From the NCBI GenBank assembly GCA_003486945.1, contig DNFL01000388.1, forward strand, positions 1 to 17,105: 17,105 nt of DNA, written 5' to 3'. A program made the translations under genes and the position numbers. Shown here piece after piece: positions 7,858 to 14,811 of this stretch (the first letter of the stretch is position 1; the number at the start of each line of letters is the position of its first letter). Source of the stretch: Hyphomonas sp. (GTDB lineage Bacteria > Pseudomonadota > Alphaproteobacteria > Caulobacterales > Hyphomonadaceae). Under the pieces are notes generated by a model. It saw nothing but the letters and a program-made list of their open reading frames with translations, made no database searches and was not told the DNA's origin.

Positions 7858-8855
7858 CAATGCTTGCGCGCCGCCTGCTCACGGCGCTTCTGGCGCTGTT
7901 CCTTCTGCCCGCCTGCCAGACTTCGAATTTAGCGGACGCCGCAGTGACAGAGCCTGCAGAAATCATTCATCTGTGGCCGGAAAGTCCGCCCGGCGGCGTG
8001 CCGGAAGGATTGGCGGAGAAGATTGTCGAACGCGACAACCCGTTTGGGTTGCTCGACCGCGCTGTACATGAGGTGACCCAGCCGAGCCTGACCATCTTTC
8101 GCTCGCCGCAGCCGGATGGGTCGGTAGTGCTGATCATTCCCGGCGGCGGCTACAAATGGGTCGTCATCGACAAGGAAGGGTTCGAGGGCGCTCGGTATTT
8201 CGCGGCGCAAGGCGCGACGGTTTATGTGCTTCGCTACCGCCTTCCGCATCAGGGTTGGCAGGCCGGGGCCGATGCGCCGCTTCAGGATGCGCAGCGCGCC
8301 GTCCGGGTGATCCGAAGCCGGGCGGCAAAGGACGGCATTGACCCCTCGCGGGTGATGGTCATGGGTTTCTCGGCAGGCGGGCATGTTGCGGGCACGCTGC
8401 AGACCGGCTTTGACGCGCACGTCTACGAACCGGTCGATCAGGCCGATGCGCTATCTGCGCGTCCTGACGCAACGGCGCTGATCTATCCTGTCGCGACGAT
8501 GCATCTGCCTTTTGCGCATCCGGGTTCACGGCTGAACCTGATCGGGGAGGCGCCATCGCCGGATGCGGAGGCAGCTTGGTCAGTCGACCATCGCGTCCGC
8601 GCGGGGCAGCCTCCTGTATTCCTCATGCATGCGGAGGACGATGAGGCGGTTCCGGTCGAGAACTCCCTTATGGTTTACGAGGCCTTGCGGGAAGCGGGCG
8701 TGCCGGTGTCCATGCATCTTTTTGAGACGGGCGGTCACGGCTTCGGTCTGCGGGGCATTGCCGGAACCCCGTTGGAAGCCTGGCCCGGATTGGTCATGGA
8801 TTGGGGCCGGGCACAGGGCATTTTTGCGCCCGAACCTGCGAAAAGCCCGACCTGA
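7854..8855 (+). CDS. Alpha/beta-hydrolase lipoprotein, probable carbohydrate acetylesterase
   Basis: A 333-aa secreted hydrolase. The N terminus has two arginines, a leucine-rich core and a lipobox LPAC ending at C21, so it is probably lipid-anchored in the envelope. The alpha/beta-hydrolase fold shows an oxyanion loop IIPGGGYKW (94-102), nucleophile S173 in GFSAGGH, an acid at D262 or D263 in HAEDDEAVP, and H295 in GGHGFGLRG. This arrangement is common in acetylxylan and pectin acetylesterase-like enzymes. The start overlaps the dctM stop by four bases (ATGA); a second ATG at 7860 is possible. Cotranscription with a TRAP transporter and KDG genes suggests that it removes acetyl groups from pectic oligosaccharides before or during uptake. 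The substrate is an inference; xylan or other acetylated sugars remain possible. Confidence 0.82.
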   Translation: MTMLARRLLTALLALFLLPACQTSNLADAAVTEPAEIIHLWPESPPGGVPEGLAEKIVERDNPFGLLDRAVHEVTQPSLTIFRSPQPDGSVVLIIPGGGYKWVVIDKEGFEGARYFAAQGATVYVLRYRLPHQGWQAGADAPLQDAQRAVRVIRSRAAKDGIDPSRVMVMGFSAGGHVAGTLQTGFDAHVYEPVDQADALSARPDATALIYPVATMHLPFAHPGSRLNLIGEAPSPDAEAAWSVDHRVRAGQPPVFLMHAEDDEAVPVENSLMVYEALREAGVPVSMHLFETGGHGFGLRGIAGTPLEAWPGLVMDWGRAQGIFAPEPAKSPT

Positions 8856-8884
8856 AGGCGAAATGTGGGCTTTCGCCCCGTTTT
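8838..8884 (+). terminator. Hairpin region after the esterase gene, possible weak terminator
   Basis: GGCGAAA (8857-8863) and TTTCGCC (8871-8877) form a perfect 7-bp stem with a 7-base loop, followed by CCGTTTT. A competing pairing is GCGAAAAGCCC (8838-8848), inside the end of the esterase gene, with GGGCTTTCGC (8867-8876), which has one bulged A. Position and stem suggest the end of the pectin operon, but the T run is short. Confidence 0.4.
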
Positions 8885-8946
8885 CCTCCCCGCCAAGTTG
8901 TGGTTCACACCCTGAGAGGCGAACTTCCTGCGCCGTTTGCACGGAA

Positions 8947-8969
8947 CTTGCAGCTTTTCGCCCTGCAAG
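8947..8969. promoter_or_regulatory. 7-bp inverted repeat upstream of uxs
   Basis: CTTGCAG (8947-8953) and CTGCAAG (8963-8969) are perfect inverted copies around CTTTTCGCC. The dyad lies 41 bases before the uxs start. It could be a regulator site or an RNA hairpin; no T run follows, so a terminator is less likely. Confidence 0.35.
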
Positions 8970-8987
8970 GGGGCTGAAAGCTTCCCG

Positions 8988-9000
8988 TATAGTTAAAGGA
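8988..9000 (+). promoter_or_regulatory. Possible -10 (TATAGT) and ribosome site AAGGA for uxs
   Basis: TATAGT at 8988-8993 resembles a -10 element but has no recognisable -35 at 16-18 bases. AAGGA at 8996-9000, 9 bases before the ATG at 9010, is a good Shine-Dalgarno sequence and fixes that start. If TATAGT were the -10, transcription would begin near the ribosome site, so the two readings partly compete. Confidence 0.35.
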
Positions 9001-9009
9001 CACGCTGTC

Positions 9010-9972
9010 ATGCACCTCGAGCGTCGCATTCTGATCACCGGCGGGGCCGGCTTTATTGGTTCGTTCCTCTGCGAGCGCCTGCTCGAGAGCGGCGCGAACG
9101 TGATCTGCGCTGACAACTTTTTCACCGGCACGCGCACCAACGTGGCGCACCTGCTCAATCATCCGCGCTTCGAACTGATGCGCCATGACGTCTGCTTCCC
9201 GCTCTATGTCGAGGTCGACGAGATCTACAACATGGCCTGCCCGGCGAGCCCGATCCATTACCAGTTCGACCCGGTGCAGACGACCAAGACCAGCGTGCAC
9301 GGCGCCATCAACATGCTCGGCCTCGCCAAGCGCGTGAAGGCGAAGATCCTGCAGGCATCGACTTCGGAAGTGTACGGCGATCCGAACATCCACCCGCAGC
9401 CGGAAGAATACTGGGGCAACGTGAACCCGATCGGCCCGCGCTCCTGCTATGATGAAGGCAAACGCTGCGCTGAGACGCTGTTCTTCGACTATCACCGCCA
9501 GCACAAGCTGCGCATCAAGGTGGCCCGCATCTTCAACACCTATGGCCCGCGCATGCACCCGAATGACGGCCGGGTGGTGTCAAACTTCATTGTTCAGGCC
9601 CTGAAGGGCGAAGACATTACGCTTTACGGCGATGGCTCGCAGACGCGCAGCTTCTGCTATGTCGACGACCTGGTGCGCGGCCTGATCGGCCTGATGAACA
9701 CCGGCGACGATGTGACCGGCCCGATCAATATCGGCAATCCGGGCGAATTTACGATCCGTCAGCTGGCGGAGCAGGTGATCGACCTGACCGGTTCGAAGTC
9801 TCAACTGGTCTTCCGCCCGCTGCCGCAGGACGATCCGAAACAGCGCCAGCCGAACATCACGAAGGCTCGTGAAATCCTCGGCTGGGAACCGACTGTGCAG
9901 CTGCGTGATGGCTTGTCGAAGACCATCGCCTATTTCGACGGGATGCTGTCGGGTCGCCTGGCAGCCGAGTGA
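9010..9972 (+). CDS. uxs: UDP-glucuronate decarboxylase (UDP-xylose synthase), SDR epimerase family
   Basis: A 320-aa cytoplasmic NAD-dependent enzyme that converts UDP-glucuronate to UDP-xylose, a precursor for polysaccharide or glycan synthesis. Visible motifs are the Rossmann GGAGFIG (11-17), [15 protein letters not shown] (77-91), [10 protein letters not shown] (116-125), the catalytic Tyr147 and Lys151 in [20 protein letters not shown], and [14 protein letters not shown]. This set, especially ASPIHY and YDEGKR, is that of UXS rather than GalE or RmlB. The length matches single-domain bacterial UXS; there is no ArnA-like formyltransferase domain. The frame stays open far upstream to 8563, but that stretch lies over the esterase gene, and only the ATG at 9010 has a ribosome site. 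It stands apart from the pectin operon, with hairpins on both sides. Confidence 0.93.
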   Translation: MHLERRILITGGAGFIGSFLCERLLESGANVICADNFFTGTRTNVAHLLNHPRFELMRHDVCFPLYVEVDEIYNMACPASPIHYQFDPVQTTKTSVHGAINMLGLAKRVKAKILQASTSEVYGDPNIHPQPEEYWGNVNPIGPRSCYDEGKRCAETLFFDYHRQHKLRIKVARIFNTYGPRMHPNDGRVVSNFIVQALKGEDITLYGDGSQTRSFCYVDDLVRGLIGLMNTGDDVTGPINIGNPGEFTIRQLAEQVIDLTGSKSQLVFRPLPQDDPKQRQPNITKAREILGWEPTVQLRDGLSKTIAYFDGMLSGRLAAE

Positions 9973-10007
9973 TCTCTGTCGACAAAATTACACAGCCTCA
10001 ACTTTTG

Positions 10008-10036
10008 GATGATGTCGCAGCGTCATCTACATTTTT
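10008..10036 (+). terminator. Probable intrinsic terminator after uxs
   Basis: GATGATG (10008-10014) pairs with CGTCATC (10021-10027), seven pairs with one G-T wobble around TCGCAG. TACA and then TTTTT (10032-10036) follow. It starts 36 bases after the uxs stop. The stem is AT-rich for this genome and the T run is offset by four bases, so efficiency is uncertain. Confidence 0.42.
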
Positions 10037-10064
10037 GAGTTGACGCCGATCTTGGCAAGTCTCA

Positions 10065-10097
10065 CACCGGACGCATCGATTGACGTAGCGTCCGGTG
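10065..10097. promoter_or_regulatory. Perfect 10-bp inverted repeat before LysR-type gene
   Basis: CACCGGACGC (10065-10074) and GCGTCCGGTG (10088-10097) are exact inverted copies separated by 13 bases. The right arm ends 25 bases before the LysR-family start. No T run follows, which speaks against a terminator. The position fits a regulator-binding site, perhaps for autoregulation, or a stable 5' leader hairpin. Confidence 0.55.
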
Positions 10098-10122
10098 AAG
10101 GCGCGCCATCGGGTGATATTCA

Positions 10123-11097
10123 ATGTCTACGGACCGTCTGGATTGGGACACGCTACGCGTTTTTCGCGTCGTTGCAGAACTGTCGAGCATGAGCGCGGCC
10201 GCGGCGCGCCTTGGCGAATCTCCGCCGACGATCAGCCGCAAGATTGACGAACTTGAGCGAAGCATAGGCACGCAGGTGTTCCTGCGATCTACACGCGGTG
10301 TGGAGTTGACCGATGCCGGCAAGCTGGTTCTTCGCCACGTCGCAGCGATGGCAGAAGCGGCCGATTCATTGCACCGGGAAACGGCGCAGGGCGGCGAAAC
10401 CGTGCAAGGTGCGATCACGATCGGCACCGGCGACGGACTTGGTCCCTACTGGATTGCCCCGAAACTCTATGAGTTCTACCGGGACCATCCGCGCGTCCAG
10501 ATCAAGCTGAAGGTCAGCGACAGTGCTCCGGATCTGCATGAGGGAGATGCGGATATCGGCATTGTGTTCCAGGAACCGCGTGACCGCGAGATCATCGCGC
10601 ACCGGCTCGGAGTGCAGCATTATGTGGGTTTCGCTTCGGAAGATTATCTCCGGGACCATGGCAAACCCGAGAGCATTTTCGACTATCACAAGCACCGCTG
10701 CATTCTGCACACGTCTTATGTGAACCAGGTCAACCGCTGGGCGCCCAAGATGAGCGAACTGCGCAAGATGGTCGACTTTGCGCTGATCACCAATTCCGGC
10801 ACTGCCATCGCCGAAGCCTGCGCAAAGGGCGGCGGTATCGCCATCCTGCCGTCTTACATGTCGTACATCGACCGGCGCCTTGTGCCGCTGGACTTGCCAG
10901 AACTCGCGCCGGTTCGCTTCTGGATCACGTACACCGAACGTGTGCGCCGCCTTCCGCATGGGAAGCTGGTGATCGACTGGCTGATGAAGATTTTCGATTC
11001 CCAGGACGCTGTCTGGTTCGCAGATGAGTTTGTGCATCCGCGCGACTATGCGGCCAAGGTGAAGCTGCTGTTTCCGGAGAAGCAGCGCGAGAAATAG
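10123..11097 (+). CDS. LysR-family transcriptional regulator
   Basis: A 324-aa LysR-type regulator. The N-terminal winged helix-turn-helix spans about residues 8-67 (LDWDTLRVFRVVAE, SSMSAAAARLGESPPTISRKIDELE, FLRSTRGVELTDAGK). A periplasmic-binding-protein-like effector domain follows from about residue 90 (TIGTGDGLGPYWIAPKL, DADIGIVFQEP). About 30 residues extend beyond the usual end of the effector domain and finish in a charged tail. The ATG at 10123 has a GGGTGA about 7 bases upstream. It is not divergent from a target gene, as many LysR genes are: uxs upstream and the LacI gene downstream are on the same strand. The target is therefore unknown. The 10-bp inverted repeat just upstream may be its own or another regulator's site. 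Confidence 0.9.
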   Translation: MSTDRLDWDTLRVFRVVAELSSMSAAAARLGESPPTISRKIDELERSIGTQVFLRSTRGVELTDAGKLVLRHVAAMAEAADSLHRETAQGGETVQGAITIGTGDGLGPYWIAPKLYEFYRDHPRVQIKLKVSDSAPDLHEGDADIGIVFQEPRDREIIAHRLGVQHYVGFASEDYLRDHGKPESIFDYHKHRCILHTSYVNQVNRWAPKMSELRKMVDFALITNSGTAIAEACAKGGGIAILPSYMSYIDRRLVPLDLPELAPVRFWITYTERVRRLPHGKLVIDWLMKIFDSQDAVWFADEFVHPRDYAAKVKLLFPEKQREK

Positions 11098-11119
11098 CCC
11101 CAACCCTGCGAACGGGGCT
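11096..11119 (+). terminator. Hairpin at the end of the LysR gene, weak terminator candidate
   Basis: AGCCCC (11096-11101, overlapping the stop codon) pairs with GGGGCT (11114-11119) around a 12-base loop. Only TT follows, so this may be no more than a transcript 3' end structure. Confidence 0.25.
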
Positions 11120-11132
11120 TGCCGCTTTGCAG

Positions 11133-11153
11133 TGACACCATAAGGTTGTGTCA
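11133..11153. promoter_or_regulatory. TGACAC-N9-GTGTCA dyad before second LacI-family gene
   Basis: TGACAC (11133-11138) and GTGTCA (11148-11153) are exact inverted copies, 28 bases before the ATG at 11182. The left arm continues as TGACACC, the same seven bases as the left half of the operator-like boxes at 2267 and 4964. It is a natural candidate for an autoregulatory site of this LacI-family gene (inference). Confidence 0.45.
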
Positions 11154-11181
11154 ACGATGTCTGCGGCAAGAGGCTGTGGGA

Positions 11182-12213
11182 ATGATGCAGGGGCGAACCA
11201 TCGATACGCACGACCGAAGACCGGCGACGATCGTGGATGTGGCGCGAGAAGCCGGCGTGTCGTTCAAGACGGTGAGCCGTGTTCTCAACGGTGAGCCGAA
11301 TGTGCGGGAGCCGACGCGTGCGCGCGTGATGGAAGCAGTCAAGGCTCTGGGGTACCGGGCCAATCCCTATGCCCGCAACCTGCGCGCTACCCAGAGCCGG
11401 CTGATCGCCGTCTATTTTTCCAACCCCTCGCGCAACTATACGAGCGAGATCCAGCTCGGCGTACTGCAACGCTGCAATGCCGAGGGCTTCAACGCGATCT
11501 TCGAGGAGATGACCGGCGGTATCGACTCGCTGGTGTCGCTGCGCGGCGAGCCGGACCTCGCCGGTGTCATCCTCGTGCCGCCGTTGACGGAAGACCTGGT
11601 GCTTATCGGCCGGTTGATGGATGCCGGAATTGCCTTTGTGCGCCTCGCCCCGTCCGAAGCTGTTGGTGAGGCTGGGCATGTCAGCATGGATGATGAACTC
11701 GCCGCGCAGGAGATTACCGATTATCTGATCGCCCTTGGGCATCGCCGCATCGGTTTCATTGCGGGGCCGGCGGACCATCCGCAGGCGCGGCTGCGCGAGG
11801 CGGGTTTCCTTACCGCGCTCGACCGGCATGGCCTCAAACCGGAGCCTGGCCTAATTGCCGTAGGTGACTTTCATTTCGAGTCCGGCCTGCGAGCTGCCGA
11901 GCAACTTCTCTCGGTGAGCAAACCACCGACTGCCATTTTCGCCAGCAATGACGACATGGCGGCGAGTGTGCTGGCTGTAGCCTATCGCAAGAGCCTGCGT
12001 ATTCCGCAGGACCTGTCCGTGGTGGGCTTTGACGACACGCCGCTTGCCTCTGTCGTTTCGCCGTCGCTGACGACCGTCTACCAGCCTATCCGCGAGATGG
12101 CAGCGCAGGCGGCCGGACGGCTGTTCGGCAAGGTCGACCCGGATGCGGCGGCGGCTATCGTGCTGCCGCATCGGATGGTGGTGCGGGAATCGACCGCGCC
12201 GCCGAAGAGCTGA
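11182..12213 (+). CDS. LacI-family transcriptional regulator (second copy type)
   Basis: A 343-aa LacI/GalR-family regulator. ATG at 11182 is chosen because AAGAGG (11168-11173) lies 8 bases upstream; the frame extends to a TTG at 11119 without a ribosome site. The helix-turn-helix spans about residues 15-60 (ATIVDVAREAGVSFKTVSRVLNGE). The effector domain begins near SRLIAVYFSNPSRNYTSE (72-89), and VVGFDDTPLA and a final VVRESTAPP follow. It resembles the pectin-locus regulator in all these places (NPS..Y, VGFDDTP, PIREM, VRESTAPP), so the two belong to one subfamily. The recognition helices differ at the specificity positions (SFKTV here, SKKTV there). No carbohydrate operon adjoins it, so its regulon lies elsewhere or it acts on the pectin genes too. 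Confidence 0.92.
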   Translation: MMQGRTIDTHDRRPATIVDVAREAGVSFKTVSRVLNGEPNVREPTRARVMEAVKALGYRANPYARNLRATQSRLIAVYFSNPSRNYTSEIQLGVLQRCNAEGFNAIFEEMTGGIDSLVSLRGEPDLAGVILVPPLTEDLVLIGRLMDAGIAFVRLAPSEAVGEAGHVSMDDELAAQEITDYLIALGHRRIGFIAGPADHPQARLREAGFLTALDRHGLKPEPGLIAVGDFHFESGLRAAEQLLSVSKPPTAIFASNDDMAASVLAVAYRKSLRIPQDLSVVGFDDTPLASVVSPSLTTVYQPIREMAAQAAGRLFGKVDPDAAAAIVLPHRMVVRESTAPPKS

Positions 12214-12267
12214 GACTGCGCGGGAAGGCATTTCCGCGGCCCCGTCTTTGGTGTAATCGCCGGCGAC

Positions 12268-13362
12268 ATGAACACGATCCGTCCTCTCGACCATATTGCG
12301 CGCACGAAACCTTATGTTCCGGGCGGCAAGCTGCATGGCGCGGCAGGGCCTGTCGCGATGCTCGCCTCGAACGAGAATCCGTTCGGTGCGAGCCCGTTGG
12401 CGATTGAAGCAGTGCGCAAGGCCGCCGGTTCGGGACTCGAGGTTTATCCTGATCCGGATTATGGCGAGCTGCGCGCGGCAATTGCTGCTGCTAAGGGCAT
12501 CAAGGATGTCGGACGCGTGGTGACGTCCGCAGGATCGGATGAAATTATCCACCTCCTGACCCAATGTTATGCCGGGCCGGGCGACGAGGTGCTGTTCACC
12601 GAGCACGCCTTTTCCATGTATGAAGTGTCGGCGCGCGGGCACGGCGCAACCGTCATCAAGGCGCCGGAGACGGACATGACGGCGGGGGTGAATGCCATCC
12701 TCGGCGCGGTCTCGCCGAAAACCAAAATTCTGTTTCTGGCCAATCCCAACAACCCGACTGGCACAATGCTATCCGTCGACGCACTGAAGTCCCTGCAGGA
12801 CGCGCTGCCGGATCATGTCCTGTTTGTCGTCGATGGTGCGTACTCGGAATATCTCGGGCCGGAATATGAAGCGGCGCTGCGCGACCTTGTGGACCGCGGG
12901 GACACGACTGTGATGATGCGCACCTTCTCTAAGATTTACGGGCTGGCGGCGCTCCGCCTCGGCTGGGCCTACATGCCGGCAGCGATTGCAGAGACCTATC
13001 AGCGTATCCGCGGACCGTTCAATGTGAACACGCTTGCTGCGGCAGCGGGTATCGCCAGCGTCGGCGATGAGGCCTTCCTGAAACTGTCGCGCGATCACAA
13101 CACGGAATGGCGCGCGAAGATGACAGACGCTCTGAATGCCATGGGCCTCGTCACGCCTGTCTCGCACGCCAACTTTGTGGTCAGCGAATTCGGAAATGCC
13201 GAGCGCGCAGCGGCAGCGTTCCAGCACCTGAAGGATCAGTCGATCCTCGTGCGGGCGATTGCCGGTTACGGCCTGCCGACGAAACTGCGGATAACGATCG
13301 GCAGCGCCGAGGACAACACACGCTGTCTCGACGCGCTGAAAGCCTTCACCGCTTTACGCTGA
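12268..13362 (+). CDS. hisC: Histidinol-phosphate aminotransferase (HisC)
   Basis: A 364-aa fold-type I PLP aminotransferase of the HisC family. It transfers an amino group to imidazole acetol phosphate in histidine synthesis; many alphaproteobacterial HisC enzymes also serve aromatic amino acids. Motifs are ASNENPFG (33-40), NPNNPTG (159-165), D189 and Y192 in VVDGAYSEY, the PLP lysine K222 in RTFSKIYGLAALRLGW, and R230. There is no Shine-Dalgarno sequence before the ATG. A TGTAAT at 12252-12257, 10 bases upstream, could be a -10 element giving a leaderless or near-leaderless message, but no -35 is evident. The gene runs 54 bases after the LacI gene and its end overlaps the convergent panC by 17 bases. 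The exact amino acid specificity cannot be read from sequence alone. Confidence 0.92.
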   Translation: MNTIRPLDHIARTKPYVPGGKLHGAAGPVAMLASNENPFGASPLAIEAVRKAAGSGLEVYPDPDYGELRAAIAAAKGIKDVGRVVTSAGSDEIIHLLTQCYAGPGDEVLFTEHAFSMYEVSARGHGATVIKAPETDMTAGVNAILGAVSPKTKILFLANPNNPTGTMLSVDALKSLQDALPDHVLFVVDGAYSEYLGPEYEAALRDLVDRGDTTVMMRTFSKIYGLAALRLGWAYMPAAIAETYQRIRGPFNVNTLAAAAGIASVGDEAFLKLSRDHNTEWRAKMTDALNAMGLVTPVSHANFVVSEFGNAERAAAAFQHLKDQSILVRAIAGYGLPTKLRITIGSAEDNTRCLDALKAFTALR

Positions 13363-14245
13363 CATTATCTATGAGGCGTGTACGGCCGAGCCAGGCGGCG
13401 CCGAGCAGGCGCGCTTTCGTGCCTTCAGGCAACGGCGAATCAGCGGGCAGGGCTTGCAGCGTGCCAGGATCGACCAGCGCAACGTAATCCACGGACCTGA
13501 ATCCCGCTGTCAGCAGGAAGCTGCGCGATTCTTCCAGCACGTCTGACGGAATCGATCCGCGAGACAGGCGCATTGCGGCGCGGTGAAGCGCAGCGAACAT
13601 GGCGCCCGCAGTCTGGCGCTCCTCTTTGGAAAGGTAGAGATTGCGCGACGATTGGGCGAGGCCATCCGCATCGCGTTTCGTTTCTCCGCCAATGATTTCA
13701 ATGGGAAAGCCAAGGTCGTGCACCATCCGGCGGATGATCTGCAGCTGCTGGTAATCTTTTTCTCCAAACACCGCGACGTCAGGCTGCGCATGCAGGAACA
13801 GGCGCGCCACCACGGTTGCGACTCCATAGAAGAAGTGCGGACGATAGATTCCGTCCAGCAGGTCCGACATTCCGTTCACTCGAACGTCCGTAGCCGAACC
13901 ATCCGGATACATTTCTGCAACAGTCGGCAAATAAACGGCGTCGCATCCCGCAGACATTAACAAGGCGAGGTCTTCATCTTCGCGGCGCGGATAGGTTTCG
14001 AAGTCTTCGCCCGGCGCAAACTGGGTCGGGTTAACAAATATGGACACCACGGTCCGTGTCGCGAATTCCTTCGCCTTTTCAACGAGCGAGATATGGCCGG
14101 CATGCAGCGCGCCCATGGTCGGCACGAATCCGACTGTCTCGCCTGCGGCTTTCCAGGCACGCACCTGTTGCTGCAAGGCCACACGGGAGCGCACGACGGC
14201 CACGGTCTTTTCTGTCGTGAATTTCACTTTGATCCGGCCCCGCAT
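13346..14245 (-). CDS. panC: Pantothenate synthetase (pantoate--beta-alanine ligase, PanC)
   Basis: A 299-aa cytoplasmic ATP-dependent ligase that joins pantoate and beta-alanine, the last step of pantothenate synthesis. Motifs are VPTMGALHAGH (41-51, the HIGH-type ATP motif), FVNPTQFAPGEDFETYPR (70-87), VFGEKDYQQLQIIRRM (159-174) and SSRNLYLS (199-206, KMSKS-equivalent). The stretch usually written RPGHFxGV reads RPHFFYGV (135-142), a form I recall from other alphaproteobacteria. The ATG at 14243-14245 has no clear ribosome site; a GTG six codons later is possible but no better. Its 5' end faces the next gene across 49 bases, and its 3' end overlaps hisC tail to tail. panB is not in the window. 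Confidence 0.95.
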   Translation of the reverse strand: MRGRIKVKFTTEKTVAVVRSRVALQQQVRAWKAAGETVGFVPTMGALHAGHISLVEKAKEFATRTVVSIFVNPTQFAPGEDFETYPRREDEDLALLMSAGCDAVYLPTVAEMYPDGSATDVRVNGMSDLLDGIYRPHFFYGVATVVARLFLHAQPDVAVFGEKDYQQLQIIRRMVHDLGFPIEIIGGETKRDADGLAQSSRNLYLSKEERQTAGAMFAALHRAAMRLSRGSIPSDVLEESRSFLLTAGFRSVDYVALVDPGTLQALPADSPLPEGTKARLLGAAWLGRTRLIDNVSVKR

Positions 14246-14294
14246 CAGGATGAAGTAAACGTGTTGTTAACCCATACGCCGGAGTTTCCTAGTC

Positions 14295-14762
14295 ATGACA
14301 CACCGCATCGTTAACACCTTCCGTTCGCTGGCCCTCTTCGGGGCCGTTACGCTGGGCCTCCGGAAAGCACAGATTGATGTGCGCGAACCGGAAGCGATCC
14401 GAAGCGGCGCGGTGCCTGAAGATGCGCTGGACACCTGGATGTTTGAACGTCCTGAGTGTGCGGTCTCGTCCGAAGCCTTCATGCTTGAGCGGGAATATGG
14501 CCGGGTCTCCGGTGCGCTGGCCAGCCTTCGCGCTGTACTGACAAGCCTCACCCGGATGCCGCTGGAAGCGGATGCGGATTATACGCCGGTTGCCGCCCAG
14601 GCAGGTATGGTTCTCGATCCGATGCTGTTCGAAGAAGCTGCCACTGCGGCCCCGCTGCTTACGAACGTCGTGGCCTTCGACGAGGACGACCTCTTCATCG
14701 AGGGCGCCCTAACACTTCAGAAACCCTCCGCGCCTATTGAATCACTGTCGCGCGTTGCGTGA
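14295..14762 (+). CDS. Hypothetical protein preceding mipZ
   Basis: A 155-aa protein I do not recognise. ATG at 14295 has GGAG (14281-14284) 10 bases upstream. The first 24 residues are basic with a short hydrophobic stretch (SLALFGAVTLGL, 11-22), too short for a convincing transmembrane helix or signal peptide. The rest is soluble-looking and rather acidic, including VAFDEDDLFIEG near 126-137, with one cysteine at 55. It is divergent from panC and ends 49 bases before mipZ on the same strand, so it may be cotranscribed with mipZ. Codon use and GC look like the neighbours, which together with the ribosome site supports a real gene. No function is proposed. Confidence 0.7.
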   Translation: MTHRIVNTFRSLALFGAVTLGLRKAQIDVREPEAIRSGAVPEDALDTWMFERPECAVSSEAFMLEREYGRVSGALASLRAVLTSLTRMPLEADADYTPVAAQAGMVLDPMLFEEAATAAPLLTNVVAFDEDDLFIEGALTLQKPSAPIESLSRVA

Positions 14763-14774
14763 TTTGATGGTTTC

Positions 14775-14791
14775 CCCGGTCTGAGGCCGGG
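14775..14791 (+). terminator. Small hairpin between the hypothetical gene and mipZ
   Basis: CCCGG (14775-14779) pairs with CCGGG (14787-14791), extendable by one T-G wobble, followed by CTTGTTGT. It is short, with a broken T run. It could attenuate read-through into mipZ or be incidental. Confidence 0.25.
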
Positions 14792-14811
14792 CTTGTTGTG
14801 GAGTCCACCTG

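Noticed and set aside
7114..7860. 248-codon - strand frame opposite dctM
   Set aside because: The translation is extremely rich in Arg, Asp, His and Gln, the mirror of a hydrophobic membrane-protein gene; dctM is certain.
8563..9009. 149-codon N-terminal extension of uxs in the same frame
   Set aside because: It lies mostly over the esterase gene and has no ribosome site or conserved residues. ATG at 9010 with AAGGA matches the family's N terminus.
10366..11829. Long antisense reading frame of 487 codons on the - strand across the LysR and second LacI genes
   Set aside because: Both + strand genes have complete domain signatures and ribosome sites. The antisense translation is rich in His and Arg with no recognisable motif, as expected of GC-rich shadow frames.
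13822..13842. PanC RPHFFYGV instead of the usual RPGHFxGV near the active site
   Set aside because: Looks like a lost histidine at first, but from memory this form is common in alphaproteobacterial PanC, and all other motifs are intact.
14264..14320. Possible CtrA sites (TTAAC at 14267 and near 14311) around the panC/hypothetical gene start
   Set aside because: No TTAA-N7-TTAA pair is present; isolated halves are not informative.
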